64,000 nucleotides of DNA. Origin: Candidatus Limnocylindrales bacterium (GTDB lineage Bacteria > Desulfobacterota > Binatia > UBA1149 > CAITLU01). Made by a program: the position numbers and the translations under genes. Below, piece by piece: positions 7,505 to 15,831 of this stretch (positions are counted from its first letter, which is position 1; every line of letters begins with the position of its first letter). The DNA is taken from assembly GCA_035571835.1 (NCBI GenBank), contig DATNBU010000029.1:124001-188000 (forward strand), read 5' to 3'. Below the pieces are notes generated by a model that had not been told where the DNA came from, made no database searches, and worked only from the letters and a program-made list of their open reading frames with translations.

Positions 7505-9772
7505 GTGAAGCGTCTTTTCCTTGCTCCTGCCGGCGCCTCCGGAGCCGTGCTTGCGGTGCTCGTCGGCCTCGCGCTCGCGCACGTGAGCGTCGCGTACGCC
7601 GCATCGGAAACCGATTTCATCCCGGGAGCCGTGGCCGACGTGATCGCTGCATCGGCGGCGCGCGCCGCCACCGTTGCGCGCGTCAACGATGCGCGGCTTC
7701 GCGCAGCCGATAGCGAGCCCGGCCAGTGGATGACGCACGGCCGCACGTGGGCCGAAGAGCGCTACAGCCCGCTCACTTCGATCAACTCTTCTACCGTCGC
7801 GAGGCTCGGCCTTGCGTGGGCTTACGAGCCCGGCACGCATCGCGGCATGGAAGCCACGCCGCTCGTGATCGACGGCGTGATGTACGCAACCGGCGAGTGG
7901 AGCCGGGTCTACGCGGTCGACGCGCGCACCGGAAAGCCGCTGTGGACGTACGATCCGTACGTGCCCGGAGCCAAGGGCCGCGACGCGTGCTGCGACGTCG
8001 TCAATCGCGGCGTCGCCGCGTGGGAGGGAAAGCTCTACCTCGGCGCGCTCGACGGGCGACTGATCTGCCTCGACGCTGCTACCGGAAAACCGCTCTGGGA
8101 AAAGCAGACGACCGACACGAGCCGGCCCTACACGATCACCGGCGCGCCGCGCATCGTAAAAGGCAAGGTCATCATCGGCAACGGCGGCGCCGAGTTCGGC
8201 GTGCGCGGATACTTCAGCGCGTACAACGCAGCCACCGGCGAGATGCTGTGGCGCTTCTACACGGTGCCGGCGAGCACGCAGGGTCCGTTCGATACTCCCG
8301 AGCTGGCTGCGGCTGCACCGACGTGGTCGAAAGATTCGGCGTGGGACTCCGGCCTCGGCGGCACGGTGTGGGATTCGATGGCGTATGATCCCGAGCTCGA
8401 TCTCCTCTACGTCGGCGTCGGCAACGCGTCCGTCTACAACCGCGAGCAGAGGAGTCCGGGCGGCGGAGACAATCTCTATCTCTCGTCGATTCTCGCAGTG
8501 CGGCCCGACGACGGGCACCTTGTCTGGCATTACCAGACGACGCCCGGAGACCAGTGGGACTACACGGCCACGCAGCACATCATCCTTGCCGACATTCCGT
8601 TCGCGAAGCGCGCGCCCGACGGCAAACCGGAGCTCCGGCACGTGCTGATGCAGGCTCCGAAGAACGGCTTCTTCTACGTGCTCGACCGTGCGACCGGGGA
8701 GCTGCTGGCCGCCGATCCGTACATCGACGAGACGTGGGCAACCGGCGTCGATCTCAAGACCGGGCGGCCGATCGAGCGGCCGGAAGCAACCTGGTCGAAG
8801 ACCGAAGCGCGCGTCACTCCCGGCATCTCGGGCGGACACAACTGGCATCCGATGGCGTACAGCCCGAAGAGCGGGCTCGTCTACATACCGACGTTCGAAT
8901 CGGTCTACTCGTACAAGCCCGACGCCGAGTTCCACTGGGCGCCGGGCTACATCAACACGAGCGAAAGCTGGCGCGGCGTCGCCGCCGAGCTCGAAGGCTT
9001 CGAGCCGTTCGTCTCGCAGAACGTCTCGACGCATCTGACGGCGTGGGATCCCGTGCGCCGCGAGCAGGCGTGGCGCGTCGAGCTCGGCCAGGGAATTCCG
9101 GCGGGCGTGCTTGCGACCGCCGGCGATCTCGTCTTCCAGGGAACGACGTGGGGCAAGCTTCGCGCGTACGACGCAGCAAGCGGTGCGCTCGTCTGGGAAG
9201 CCGACACCGGCACCGGCATCATCGCGCCGCCGATCAGCTATGAAGTCGGCGGCGAGCAGTACATCGCGGTCGTCGCGGGGCTCGGCGGCTCGGCCGGCGG
9301 GCACTTCATCAAGTTTCCCAATTCGAATCCGGGCCGGATCCTTGCGTTCAAGCTCGACGCGCACGAAGCACTGCCGCCGATGCCGGACACTCCGATCAAG
9401 CCGGGAATGGGCGACAAGCCCGTCGAAGCTCCGGTCATCGACGCGTCAGCCGAGATGCTCACTCGCGGACGCGCGCTCTATGCGTACAACTGCTCGCGCT
9501 GCCACGGGCTCGGAGTTCAGGCGAGCGGGCTTTATCCGGACCTTCGCCACGCGTCGAAAGACGTCTACGCGTCGTGGAATGCGATCGTGCTCGGCGGTGC
9601 GTTCTCGTCGCGCGGCATGGCGTCGTTCGCCGACGTGCTGAGCCCCGACGACGCCGAAGCGATCCGCGCCTACGTAGCCGACCGCGCACACCATCAGCCC
9701 GGATGGATCGAATGGTTCGCCGGCCTCGCCGGCGGCCGCCTGAGAATCCCCGCCCGCTGGCTCGCGAACTGA
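7505..9772 (+). CDS. PQQ-dependent quinohaemoprotein alcohol dehydrogenase with C-terminal cytochrome c (755 aa)
   Basis: GTG 7505 is chosen because it gives a clean signal peptide (VKRLFLAPAG..., cleavage near AYA-A, residue 32); the ribosome site is weak. The mature protein is an eight-bladed PQQ propeller: QWMTHGRTWAEERYSPLTSI, the vicinal disulfide pair Cys162-Cys163 (DACCDVVNRG) that stacks on PQQ, TPGDQWDYTATQ and GISGGHNWHPMAYSP. A cytochrome c domain follows with haem site CSRCH (663-667) and a candidate axial Met in SSRGMASF. This is the type II quinohaemoprotein layout: a periplasmic enzyme passing electrons from an alcohol via PQQ to haem c. The substrate is unknown. It probably forms an operon with the preceding aldehyde dehydrogenase. 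Confidence 0.92.
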   Translation: MKRLFLAPAGASGAVLAVLVGLALAHVSVAYAASETDFIPGAVADVIAASAARAATVARVNDARLRAADSEPGQWMTHGRTWAEERYSPLTSINSSTVARLGLAWAYEPGTHRGMEATPLVIDGVMYATGEWSRVYAVDARTGKPLWTYDPYVPGAKGRDACCDVVNRGVAAWEGKLYLGALDGRLICLDAATGKPLWEKQTTDTSRPYTITGAPRIVKGKVIIGNGGAEFGVRGYFSAYNAATGEMLWRFYTVPASTQGPFDTPELAAAAPTWSKDSAWDSGLGGTVWDSMAYDPELDLLYVGVGNASVYNREQRSPGGGDNLYLSSILAVRPDDGHLVWHYQTTPGDQWDYTATQHIILADIPFAKRAPDGKPELRHVLMQAPKNGFFYVLDRATGELLAADPYIDETWATGVDLKTGRPIERPEATWSKTEARVTPGISGGHNWHPMAYSPKSGLVYIPTFESVYSYKPDAEFHWAPGYINTSESWRGVAAELEGFEPFVSQNVSTHLTAWDPVRREQAWRVELGQGIPAGVLATAGDLVFQGTTWGKLRAYDAASGALVWEADTGTGIIAPPISYEVGGEQYIAVVAGLGGSAGGHFIKFPNSNPGRILAFKLDAHEALPPMPDTPIKPGMGDKPVEAPVIDASAEMLTRGRALYAYNCSRCHGLGVQASGLYPDLRHASKDVYASWNAIVLGGAFSSRGMASFADVLSPDDAEAIRAYVADRAHHQPGWIEWFAGLAGGRLRIPARWLAN

Positions 9773-9775
9773 AAA

Positions 9776-9800
9776 AGGGGACAGGTACATTTAATTTTCG
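9776..9800. repeat. Half copy of the REP-like element (ggggacaggtac type)
   Basis: The motif ggggacaggtacattt begins directly after the stop codon of the PQQ dehydrogenase. It matches one arm of the palindrome at 9887-9927 and the reversed arm at 11421-11451. No facing arm is adjacent, so this is a solo half. Confidence 0.65.
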
Positions 9801-9886
9801 CGAGTGAAATCGCGGGCGGACGTTCTACGCCCCGGTCGAATAGATCGACACGGCCACGACATGCTCGTTCGGTGATTCGTCGATTC

Positions 9887-9927
9887 GGGACAGGTACGTT
9901 TGCGCTTACGGCAATCGTACCTGTCCC
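9887..9927. repeat. REP-like palindrome (gggacaggtacg arms)
   Basis: Arms gggacaggtacg and cgtacctgtccc (12 bp, perfect) face each other over a 17-nt spacer. It lies between the convergent PQQ dehydrogenase and tRNA-Cys genes, where a hairpin could end transcripts from both sides. It is a sister of the gacagacac-type palindromes at 11300, 16678 and 59002. 9801-9886 shows nothing else. Confidence 0.75.
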
Positions 9928-9941
9928 TGCTTCTTCAAGAC

Positions 9942-10017
9942 TGGAGGCGGCGGGCGGATTCGAACCGCCGCATCACGGTTTTGCAGACCGTTCCCTTAAC
10001 CACTTGGGTACGCCGCC
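9942..10017 (-). tRNA. tRNA-Cys (GCA anticodon), CCA encoded
   Basis: The reverse complement starts ggcggcgtacccaagtgg and ends ggttcgaatccgcccgccgcctcca, written here in overlapping parts. The acceptor stem ggcggcg/cgccgcc pairs. The anticodon loop is tctGCAaaa within cggtctgcaaaaccg. Discriminator T and the CCA (9942-9944) are encoded. 73 nt plus CCA. The region 10018-10223 before leuB contains no other feature I can support. Confidence 0.95.
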
Positions 10018-10223
10018 TTGAAAGAAGCGCGGAGTATGCCAGCGCGAGGGTCTTACTCAAATCCTGTGCGCGGCGTAGTGCTGCGGGCACAGGCAGTTGC
10101 GGGCGCTGGCGTGACCTCTTCCATCAAGCTCCCGCTTGAGGATCGCCAGCGTTCGGCTACACTCCGCGCGATTTTTCGGCCGGGAAGCCAACGGCGCAAA
10201 ACCCGGTCCCCGAGGAGATTCCA

Positions 10224-11294
10224 TTGCACAAGATTGCGGTTCTAGGCGGCGACGGCACCGGTCCCGAGGTCGTCGACGAAGCCCTGAAGGTCCTCAACGC
10301 GGCCTCCAAAGTCTGCGGCTTCAAGTACGAAACGACTCCCTTCGACTTCGGCGGTGACCGCTACATGCGCACCGGCGAGGTCCTTCCCGACACCGCCACG
10401 AGCGACCTGCGCGGCTTCGATGCGATCCTGCTCGGCGCCATCGGCCATCCAGACGTCAAGCCCGGCATCCTGGAGAAAGGCATCCTGCTGCGCCTTCGCT
10501 TCGAGCTCGACCTCTACATCAACCTGAGGCCGGTCAAGCTCTACCCCGGCGTCGAGACGCCGCTGGCCAACAAGGGTCCGAAAGACATCGACTTCGTCGT
10601 CGTGCGCGAGAACACCGAAGGCCTCTACGCGGGCGCGGGCGGAAATCTTCGTCGCGGGACGCCGCACGAAGTGGCCGTGCAGGAATCGATCAACACGCGC
10701 ATGGGCGTCGAGCGCTGCCTGCGCTACGCGTTCGATTACACGCGCAAGAGGAACGCCCGCAAGACGCTGACCCTTTGCGGGAAGACCAACGTGCTGACCT
10801 ACGCGTTCGACCTGTGGGAACGCGCGTTCCACGAGATCGGCGACGCCGACTACACCGACATCAAGCGCGACTACGCGCACGTCGACGCGACGTGCATGTG
10901 GATGGTCAAGAACCCGGAGTGGTTCGACGTGATCGTCACCGACAACATGTTCGGCGACATCATCACCGATCTCGGCGCGATGATTCAGGGCGGCATGGGG
11001 ATCGCGGCGGGCGGCAACATCCATCCGGGCAAGGTTTCGATGTTCGAGCCGATCGGCGGGTCGGCGCCGAAGTACACCGGGCTCGGCGTGATCAATCCGA
11101 TGGCGGCGATTGCCGCTGCGCAGATGATGCTGTCGGAGCTCGGCGAGGATGATGCAGCGAACCGCATCGAGCGCGCGATCGCTTACGTTGCGGCCGAGAA
11201 GCTGCAGTCGATGAACGCCGGCAAGATGGGCTACTCGACCTCGCAGGTCGGCGACCTCGTCGCCGACGCCGTCGCCACCAACACCGGCCGCTGA
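10224..11294 (+). CDS. leuB: 3-isopropylmalate dehydrogenase (356 aa)
   Basis: A TTG start at 10224 is used; gaggag lies 6 nt upstream and no in-frame ATG precedes the conserved N-terminus [15 protein letters not shown]. Hallmarks of the beta-decarboxylating dehydrogenase family follow: [26 protein letters not shown], the substrate and metal site in [20 protein letters not shown], then [19 protein letters not shown], and [16 protein letters not shown] for NAD specificity. It performs the third leucine-biosynthesis step, NAD-dependent oxidation and decarboxylation of 3-isopropylmalate in the cytoplasm. Tartrate or isocitrate dehydrogenase homologues share the fold, but the motif set and length favour LeuB. 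It stands alone, without leuA, leuC or leuD nearby. Confidence 0.88.
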   Translation: MHKIAVLGGDGTGPEVVDEALKVLNAASKVCGFKYETTPFDFGGDRYMRTGEVLPDTATSDLRGFDAILLGAIGHPDVKPGILEKGILLRLRFELDLYINLRPVKLYPGVETPLANKGPKDIDFVVVRENTEGLYAGAGGNLRRGTPHEVAVQESINTRMGVERCLRYAFDYTRKRNARKTLTLCGKTNVLTYAFDLWERAFHEIGDADYTDIKRDYAHVDATCMWMVKNPEWFDVIVTDNMFGDIITDLGAMIQGGMGIAAGGNIHPGKVSMFEPIGGSAPKYTGLGVINPMAAIAAAQMMLSELGEDDAANRIERAIAYVAAEKLQSMNAGKMGYSTSQVGDLVADAVATNTGR

Positions 11295-11299
11295 TCGTA

Positions 11300-11349
11300 A
11301 AATCGGGGACAGACACTGATTTCGGGAAATCAGTGTCTGTCCCCGATTT
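11300..11349. repeat. REP-like perfect palindrome, 23-bp arms (gacagacac type)
   Basis: The left arm 11300-11322 and right arm 11327-11349 are exact reverse complements (core ggggacagacactgattt) around a 4-nt loop cggg. A further reversed half copy (ggtgtctgtccctgatttt) follows to 11377. The element lies directly after the leuB stop and between convergent leuB and the DUF385 gene, where it could act as a bidirectional terminator. Confidence 0.9.
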
Positions 11350-11420
11350 CGCAGAATCGGTGTCTGTCCCTGATTTTCTAAAGCGTCGCTCGCGGCGGGC
11401 CCGCCGCGATTTTGCTCAGC

Positions 11421-11451
11421 TTTTAAAAATGTACCTGTCCCTATTTTTCGC
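11421..11451. repeat. Reversed half copy of the ggggacaggtac REP type
   Basis: The sequence aaaaatgtacctgtccctattttt is the reverse complement of the motif at 9776-9800. It overlaps the last codons and stop (TAG at 11441) of the DUF385 gene, so the end of that gene is built on the repeat. Confidence 0.6.
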
Positions 11452-11785
11452 GGACGCGGAAGACGGCGTTGGTTTTGCCGCGGACGAAGAGGCCGATGAT
11501 GCGGCTGAGGACGGGATACTTGGACGCGATCGCTTCGCGGTAGCGGGCCTTGTCGTGCGCGCCGTCGCAGAACTCGGTCACGACGTCCTGCGGGCCGGAG
11601 CCGAAGTCGATGCGCGCGCGGCCGGTGGCGCGCAGGTTCTTCACCCAGTTCCGGCTCTCGTCGAGGCTGCCGATCCAAAGCTCGCCGCCGATTACGACGA
11701 ACCAGATCGTCACGTCGAACGGCTTGCCGCTCTTGCGGCCGAAATGCGTGAGCTTGAGCGTGCTCTTCTTCGCGGGGATGTTCAT
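11441..11785 (-). CDS. DUF385 / deazaflavin-dependent nitroreductase-like protein (114 aa)
   Basis: ATG 11785 has aaagga upstream and overlaps the stop of the aminotransferase gene as ATGA, so the two are translationally coupled. The sequence KLTHFGRKSGKPFDVTIWFV, GGELWIGSLDESRNWVKN, LRATGRARIDFG and KYPVLSRIIGLF fits the small split-barrel DUF385 family, to which F420H2-dependent (Ddn-type) and flavin-binding oxidoreductases belong. Whether it binds F420, FMN or neither cannot be told from sequence. Cytoplasmic; no signal peptide. Confidence 0.75.
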   Translation of the reverse strand: MNIPAKKSTLKLTHFGRKSGKPFDVTIWFVVIGGELWIGSLDESRNWVKNLRATGRARIDFGSGPQDVVTEFCDGAHDKARYREAIASKYPVLSRIIGLFVRGKTNAVFRVREK

Positions 11786-13038
11786 CGTGCGTCCTTTCCA
11801 TGTTCGCGGGCCACGGCGGCCATTGCCGCTTCGGCTGCGTCGAGCGCGAAGTCGATGTCGGCGTCCTGGTGCGCGGCCGAAACGAACCAGTTGTGGGCGG
11901 GGTGAAAAAACGCTCCGTGTGATGCGGCCACGGCCGCAAACGTGCGGCTGCGCTCGAGCCGTCCCTCGTCGGCAACGAAACTGAGAAACGGGATCGACGG
12001 CGGGCCGCTGATCGTAACGGCGAGGCCCGCCGCCCGCGCGCGCGCCGTGAGCCCGCCGCAAAGACGCCGCCCGACGCGATCCATGTGCTCGATCGCCGAG
12101 CGCTTCTCGATCTCGCCGATGGTCGCGATCGCAGCCGCGATCGGAACCGCCTGCGTAAAGAACGTTCCGGTCACGAACACGTCCTCGGCGGCTTTGCGAA
12201 GCGCATCCGACCCGAGCATCACCGACAGCGGATAGCCGTTGGCGATTGCCTTGGAGTAAACCGTCATGTCCGGCGTCACGCCGAAGTGATGCATCGAGCC
12301 GGCAAGGCTCAGGCGAAACCCGGCGCGCACGTCGTCGGAGATCATCACTGCGCTGTGACGCGTCGAAAGCTCGCGAATCGCCTGCAGGAAGCCTTCGCCC
12401 GGCATCACGCTGTCATGGCGCGCTTCGTGGCGGAACGGCGTCGCGATTACGCCGGCGATGCGGCCGTCGTATTTGCGGAACAGCTCTTCGAGCGCACCCG
12501 CATCGTTCCACGGGAACGTGACGATGCCGCTGCGCTCGCCGTCGGGAAACCCGCGCCGCGCCGGATTGCACCATCCGTGAACACCGTGGTACGTGCCTTC
12601 GACCATCGCCACGAGGTCGCGCCGCGTCGCGCGGCGTGCAACCGCAAGCGCCCACGTGCAGACGTCCGAGCCGTTCTTGGCGAACATCGCCCAGTCTGCG
12701 CCGGCCGTGATCGACACCAGCTTCTCGGCAAGCTCGACCATGTTCGGCGCCGGAAGATTGCCGCTGTCGCACAGGCGGCGCTGACGCTCGGCCGCAGCTT
12801 CGACGACCGCATCGCGGTAGCCGAGCACCATCGGTCCGTACGAGCACAGGAAGTCGACGTACTCGTGGCCATCGGCGTCGCGGACGCGGCAGCCTTCGGC
12901 CTCGCAGAGGAATCGCGGGAACGCTCCGTCGACCAGATAGACCGGACTTTGATGGCCGTAGATCCCGCCCGGGATCACGCGCTTCGCGCGCTCGTAGAGC
13001 TCGTCGCCGATCGGATGCTGCCAGTCGCTTCTGGTCAT
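11782..13038 (-). CDS. Class III PLP aminotransferase, glutamate-1-semialdehyde aminomutase-like (418 aa)
   Basis: ATG 13038 (MTRSDWQHPIGDELYERAKR) starts the conserved region; the open frame extends further upstream, but that part overlaps bolA and is not conserved-looking. Visible: AKRVIPGGIYG, DADGHEYVDFLCSYGPMVLG, FAKNGSDVCTWALAVAR, EGTYHGVHGW, ISDDVRAGFRLSLAG (Asp235 for the PLP pyridine nitrogen) and YSKAIANGYPLSVMLG with the PLP lysine Lys263. This is fold-type I, subgroup II, close to HemL-like enzymes. It lacks the canonical HemL neighbours and GGG motif, so it is more likely an amine or amino-acid transaminase or aminomutase of unknown substrate. It is coupled to the DUF385 gene by a 4-nt overlap. 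Confidence 0.82.
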   Translation of the reverse strand: MTRSDWQHPIGDELYERAKRVIPGGIYGHQSPVYLVDGAFPRFLCEAEGCRVRDADGHEYVDFLCSYGPMVLGYRDAVVEAAAERQRRLCDSGNLPAPNMVELAEKLVSITAGADWAMFAKNGSDVCTWALAVARRATRRDLVAMVEGTYHGVHGWCNPARRGFPDGERSGIVTFPWNDAGALEELFRKYDGRIAGVIATPFRHEARHDSVMPGEGFLQAIRELSTRHSAVMISDDVRAGFRLSLAGSMHHFGVTPDMTVYSKAIANGYPLSVMLGSDALRKAAEDVFVTGTFFTQAVPIAAAIATIGEIEKRSAIEHMDRVGRRLCGGLTARARAAGLAVTISGPPSIPFLSFVADEGRLERSRTFAAVAASHGAFFHPAHNWFVSAAHQDADIDFALDAAEAAMAAVAREHGKDAR

Positions 13039-13058
13039 CGGAAAGTCTGTGCGACGAG

Positions 13059-13373
13059 TCAGATGCCGGTGACGAGCCGGCTCTCGGCTTCGTTGGCTGC
13101 GTCTTTTGCCTGCTGCGCAGCATCTTCCTCGGGCGTCAGCGTCTGCAGCGCGAGCGCGTGCACGAGGCCGGTCATCTCGTCGGCGACCGCGTCGTAGACG
13201 AGCCGATGGCGCGCAACCAGCCCCTTGCCTTCGAACGCAGCCGACACGACGAACACTCGGAAGTGACCTCCGCCGCTCGCACCCTTGTGCCCGCGGTGGC
13301 TCTCGCTCTCGTCTTCGATCTCGAGCCGGACCGGTGCGAGCGCCCGGGTGAGCTTTTGGATCAGTACGTCCAT
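13059..13373 (-). CDS. BolA family protein (104 aa)
   Basis: ATG 13373 (MDVLIQKLTRALAPVRLEI) fits the family N-terminus; ATG 13391 and 13403 are also in frame. The core is typical BolA: LEIEDESESHRGHKG, HFRVFVVSAAFEGKGLVARH, RLVYDAVADEM and HALALQTLTPEE. BolA proteins bind monothiol glutaredoxins and [2Fe-2S] clusters, with roles in iron-sulfur trafficking and cell shape. The C-terminal tail (DAAQQAKDAANEAESRL) is a short coiled extension. It lies 20 nt upstream of the aminotransferase gene on the same strand. Confidence 0.88.
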   Translation of the reverse strand: MDVLIQKLTRALAPVRLEIEDESESHRGHKGASGGGHFRVFVVSAAFEGKGLVARHRLVYDAVADEMTGLVHALALQTLTPEEDAAQQAKDAANEAESRLVTGI

Positions 13374-13419
13374 GACGTTGCCGGTGTGCATCGGACCTAC
13401 CATGTGGCACGCTCAAGGC

Positions 13420-14331
13420 ATGAGCAAGGCCAGGGTCGTCGTGCGGGATCACCTGTCGGCCGAAGGGGCCCGGCGCGCCGTGCTCGCTCTCGTCGCCGTC
13501 GGTCTTGATGCCGAAGCGCATCGGAACGGAGCTTCGATCGCTGCGCCAACCGGGCTCGCAGCCACGACGACGACGCCACCTTTTTCCTGGCAGGTATCCG
13601 TTGCAGAGGACGAGGTCGCGGCCGCCCTGCCCGTCCTCGCAGACGACTACGTCTCGAACACCGCGCCGCCGGCCGCGCCTCCGCAGGGCCTGCTCGATGC
13701 GCGCGAAGGAATCTGGACGTGGCAGAACGCGTCGGGAAGCCTCGTGATCGCCGTCGCGTGCGTGTTCATCCATCTCGTGGTCCACGGCGGCGCCGGGCCG
13801 TCACCGCATTCGCGCATGCTCAGCTCCGGCGCGATCGCACCGTGGCTCGTCAGCCAGCGCGAGTGGTGGCGCCTCGTCACAGCCGTATTCCTGCATTTCG
13901 ACATCAAGCATCTGGTCGGCAACATGGCAGCGCTGTTCTTCCTCGGCCCGCCGCTGGCGGCGACGATCGGCCAGGGACGGCTGGTGTCGCTGTTCGTCGT
14001 CACCGGAGTGCTCGGCAACGTGGCGAGCCAGATCTTCGGCGAGGAGGCTGCGATCAAAGCAGGAGCCTCGGGCGGAATCTGCGGCCTGCTCGGCGCGCTG
14101 GCCGGAGTTGCGCTCGCGACGATGGCGGCGTCGTCCGATGCGCGCGAGCGTCGGCCGGCGTGGCAGACGCTCGGCGCGCTGGTTGCGCTGTTCGGCATGA
14201 TCGTCGGCTTCGAGCCGGGGCGCGACCACTACGCGCACGTCGGCGGACTGGTCGCGGGCATTGCGCTCGGGCGCGTGTTCGGCGTGCGCTCGCAGGACCG
14301 TAGCGTGAGCTCGCAGGAGACTTCCGCATGA
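13420..14331 (+). CDS. Rhomboid-family intramembrane serine protease with N-terminal extension (303 aa)
   Basis: ATG 13420 is used. Residues 1-90 form a soluble N-terminal domain (SKARVVVRDHLSAEGARRAV...) resembling short DUF2007-like modules. Membrane segments follow from about 106. Rhomboid landmarks are present: WWRLVTAVFLHFD, the HLVGNM loop (His164, Asn168), the catalytic serine in GASGGICGLLG (Ser217) and the catalytic histidine in DHYAHVGGLVAG (His273). It should cleave transmembrane substrates within the inner membrane. Its TGA stop overlaps the ATG of the next gene (ATGA), so protease and DUF1329 protein are made together. Confidence 0.88.
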   Translation: MSKARVVVRDHLSAEGARRAVLALVAVGLDAEAHRNGASIAAPTGLAATTTTPPFSWQVSVAEDEVAAALPVLADDYVSNTAPPAAPPQGLLDAREGIWTWQNASGSLVIAVACVFIHLVVHGGAGPSPHSRMLSSGAIAPWLVSQREWWRLVTAVFLHFDIKHLVGNMAALFFLGPPLAATIGQGRLVSLFVVTGVLGNVASQIFGEEAAIKAGASGGICGLLGALAGVALATMAASSDARERRPAWQTLGALVALFGMIVGFEPGRDHYAHVGGLVAGIALGRVFGVRSQDRSVSSQETSA

Positions 14332-15641
14332 AGCTGTGCGCGCTCGTTGCGGTCGTTCTGTTCGCGTTGGCGCGCACTGCCTGTGCCGAAGACGCGCCGG
14401 CGACCAATCCCGGCGCCACCGGTTTTTCCGCTGCGGCGCGCGCCGGCGAGCCGCCCCCAGGCACAATCGTCGCGAGCGACAATCTCGAGAAGTGGAAGGA
14501 GTTCCTGCCGCCGTCGATCCAGTGGGCCGTCGACCGCGGGATGCGAATCGAAGTCGTCGAAGGCCGCGACATCCCGCTCGAGCCGAAGCGGCTCGAAGCA
14601 ACCCAGAAGTACCATTCGCAAGCGAAGCTCTCGCCGGACAAGAACCAGGTCCTCAACTACGTGGCCGGGCTTCCGTTCCCGCTGTCGGACGAGCGCGATC
14701 CGGACGCGGCGATCAAGCTCATCTTCAACTACGAGAACCGCATCGTCGTCGACGACCTCGATGTCCGCAACTTCGAGTGCGACACCGGCAGCATCGACGA
14801 CAAGCGCGGAATCTCGATCGAACGTCACTTCCTGATCGGTCATTTCCGCCGGCTGTACTACGTGAGCCGCCTCTACCACGAGCCGATGCCGACGTGGCCG
14901 ACCAACGACGGCATCCGCTACCGCGAAGTCCTGCATCCGATCATCGAGCCGTTCGACCTGAAGGGCGTCGGCCTCACTTATACCCGTCATCTCGATCCGT
15001 CGCGTCAGGACGACAGCTGGCTCTACTATCCGCTGCTCAAGCGCGTGCGCCGGCTTTCGTCGGCGCAGCGGTCCGATGCTCTGTTCGGCCAGGACGCCGA
15101 CATCGACAGCTACGGCGGCTACGCCGGAAATCCTGCGTGGATGGACTGGAAGCTCGTCGGCACCAAGCGCGTGCTGGCGCCGATGCACACCCGCAACTTC
15201 CCGGCCGTGTGGTCCAAGGGCGGCGCCAACTTCCTGTTCGACGACACGTGGGAGATGCGCGACGTGTATATCATCGAAGGCGTCTCGCGCATTCCCGACT
15301 ACGCGTACTCGAAGCGCGTGATCTATCTCGACCGCCATAGCTTCGTGATCCCGTACACCGAGATGTACGACCAGAAAGGCGCGCTGTGGAAGGCCTGGGT
15401 CAACCAGTGGAAGATCGGCCACAAGCCCTTCCCCGGGGCCACCGTCGCGGTCTACGACTACGATCAGCAGTTCATCCCGGCGCTCAGCATCTTCGACATG
15501 CAGCTGCACCATGCCACGCGATGCCTGCTGCCATCGCCGAGCGTCGCCGGCGAGGAAGGCTGGTATTTCAACTTCGGACCCGACGGAGGAACCGTTGAGG
15601 AGGTCTTCACCGTTTCGAGCATCATCGCTTCGGGGCGCTGA
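14328..15641 (+). CDS. DUF1329 family exported protein (437 aa)
   Basis: ATG 14328 overlaps the rhomboid stop. A Sec signal is clear (MKLCALVAVVLFALARTACA, cleavage near residue 20). The mature part has the DUF1329 pattern: LTYTRHLDPSRQDDSWLYYP, LLKRVRRLSSAQRSDALFG, GYAGNPAWMDWKLVG, RVIYLDRHSFVIPYTEMYD and GALWKAWVNQWKIG. DUF1329 proteins have an outer-membrane lipoprotein-sorting (LolB-like) fold and often sit near RND exporters or lipid and steroid genes. The function here is unknown; a periplasmic lipid-carrier role is an inference from the fold. Confidence 0.85.
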   Translation: MKLCALVAVVLFALARTACAEDAPATNPGATGFSAAARAGEPPPGTIVASDNLEKWKEFLPPSIQWAVDRGMRIEVVEGRDIPLEPKRLEATQKYHSQAKLSPDKNQVLNYVAGLPFPLSDERDPDAAIKLIFNYENRIVVDDLDVRNFECDTGSIDDKRGISIERHFLIGHFRRLYYVSRLYHEPMPTWPTNDGIRYREVLHPIIEPFDLKGVGLTYTRHLDPSRQDDSWLYYPLLKRVRRLSSAQRSDALFGQDADIDSYGGYAGNPAWMDWKLVGTKRVLAPMHTRNFPAVWSKGGANFLFDDTWEMRDVYIIEGVSRIPDYAYSKRVIYLDRHSFVIPYTEMYDQKGALWKAWVNQWKIGHKPFPGATVAVYDYDQQFIPALSIFDMQLHHATRCLLPSPSVAGEEGWYFNFGPDGGTVEEVFTVSSIIASGR

Positions 15642-15762
15642 GGAGAAACCGCCGCGTGCCGAACTGCCCGGCTGGGCCCCGGGTCGCTGGCATCCTTGTT
15701 CACTGGCCGCTATAGACGAAGGTGTCTATTTTCCCGCCCGCGGCAGCGTGCCGCGCGCCGGA

Positions 15763-15811
15763 AGCACTGCGAACGCGGGTTCGCAAGAAGCACCGCGAAC
15801 GACCCGTTCGC
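15763..15811 (+). repeat. 26-bp tandem repeat, each unit a small hairpin, just before the PuuD-like gene
   Basis: Two units aagcac(t/c)gcgaac...gttcgcaag lie in tandem; each contains facing gcgaac/gttcgc arms (15769-15784 and 15795-15811). The second ends only a few bases before the Shine-Dalgarno aaggagg. Either a paired operator or two leader hairpins affecting initiation of the next gene. 15642-15762 shows nothing else recognisable. Confidence 0.55.
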
Positions 15812-15831
15812 AAGAAGGAGGAAACTCACAG

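Noticed and set aside
7484..9364. 626-codon antisense frame over the PQQ dehydrogenase
   Set aside because: Shadow frame; the plus strand has an unambiguous multi-domain enzyme.
13039..13785. N-terminal extension of the class III aminotransferase frame
   Set aside because: It covers bolA and part of the rhomboid gene, is low-complexity, and the fold begins at the ATG 13038.
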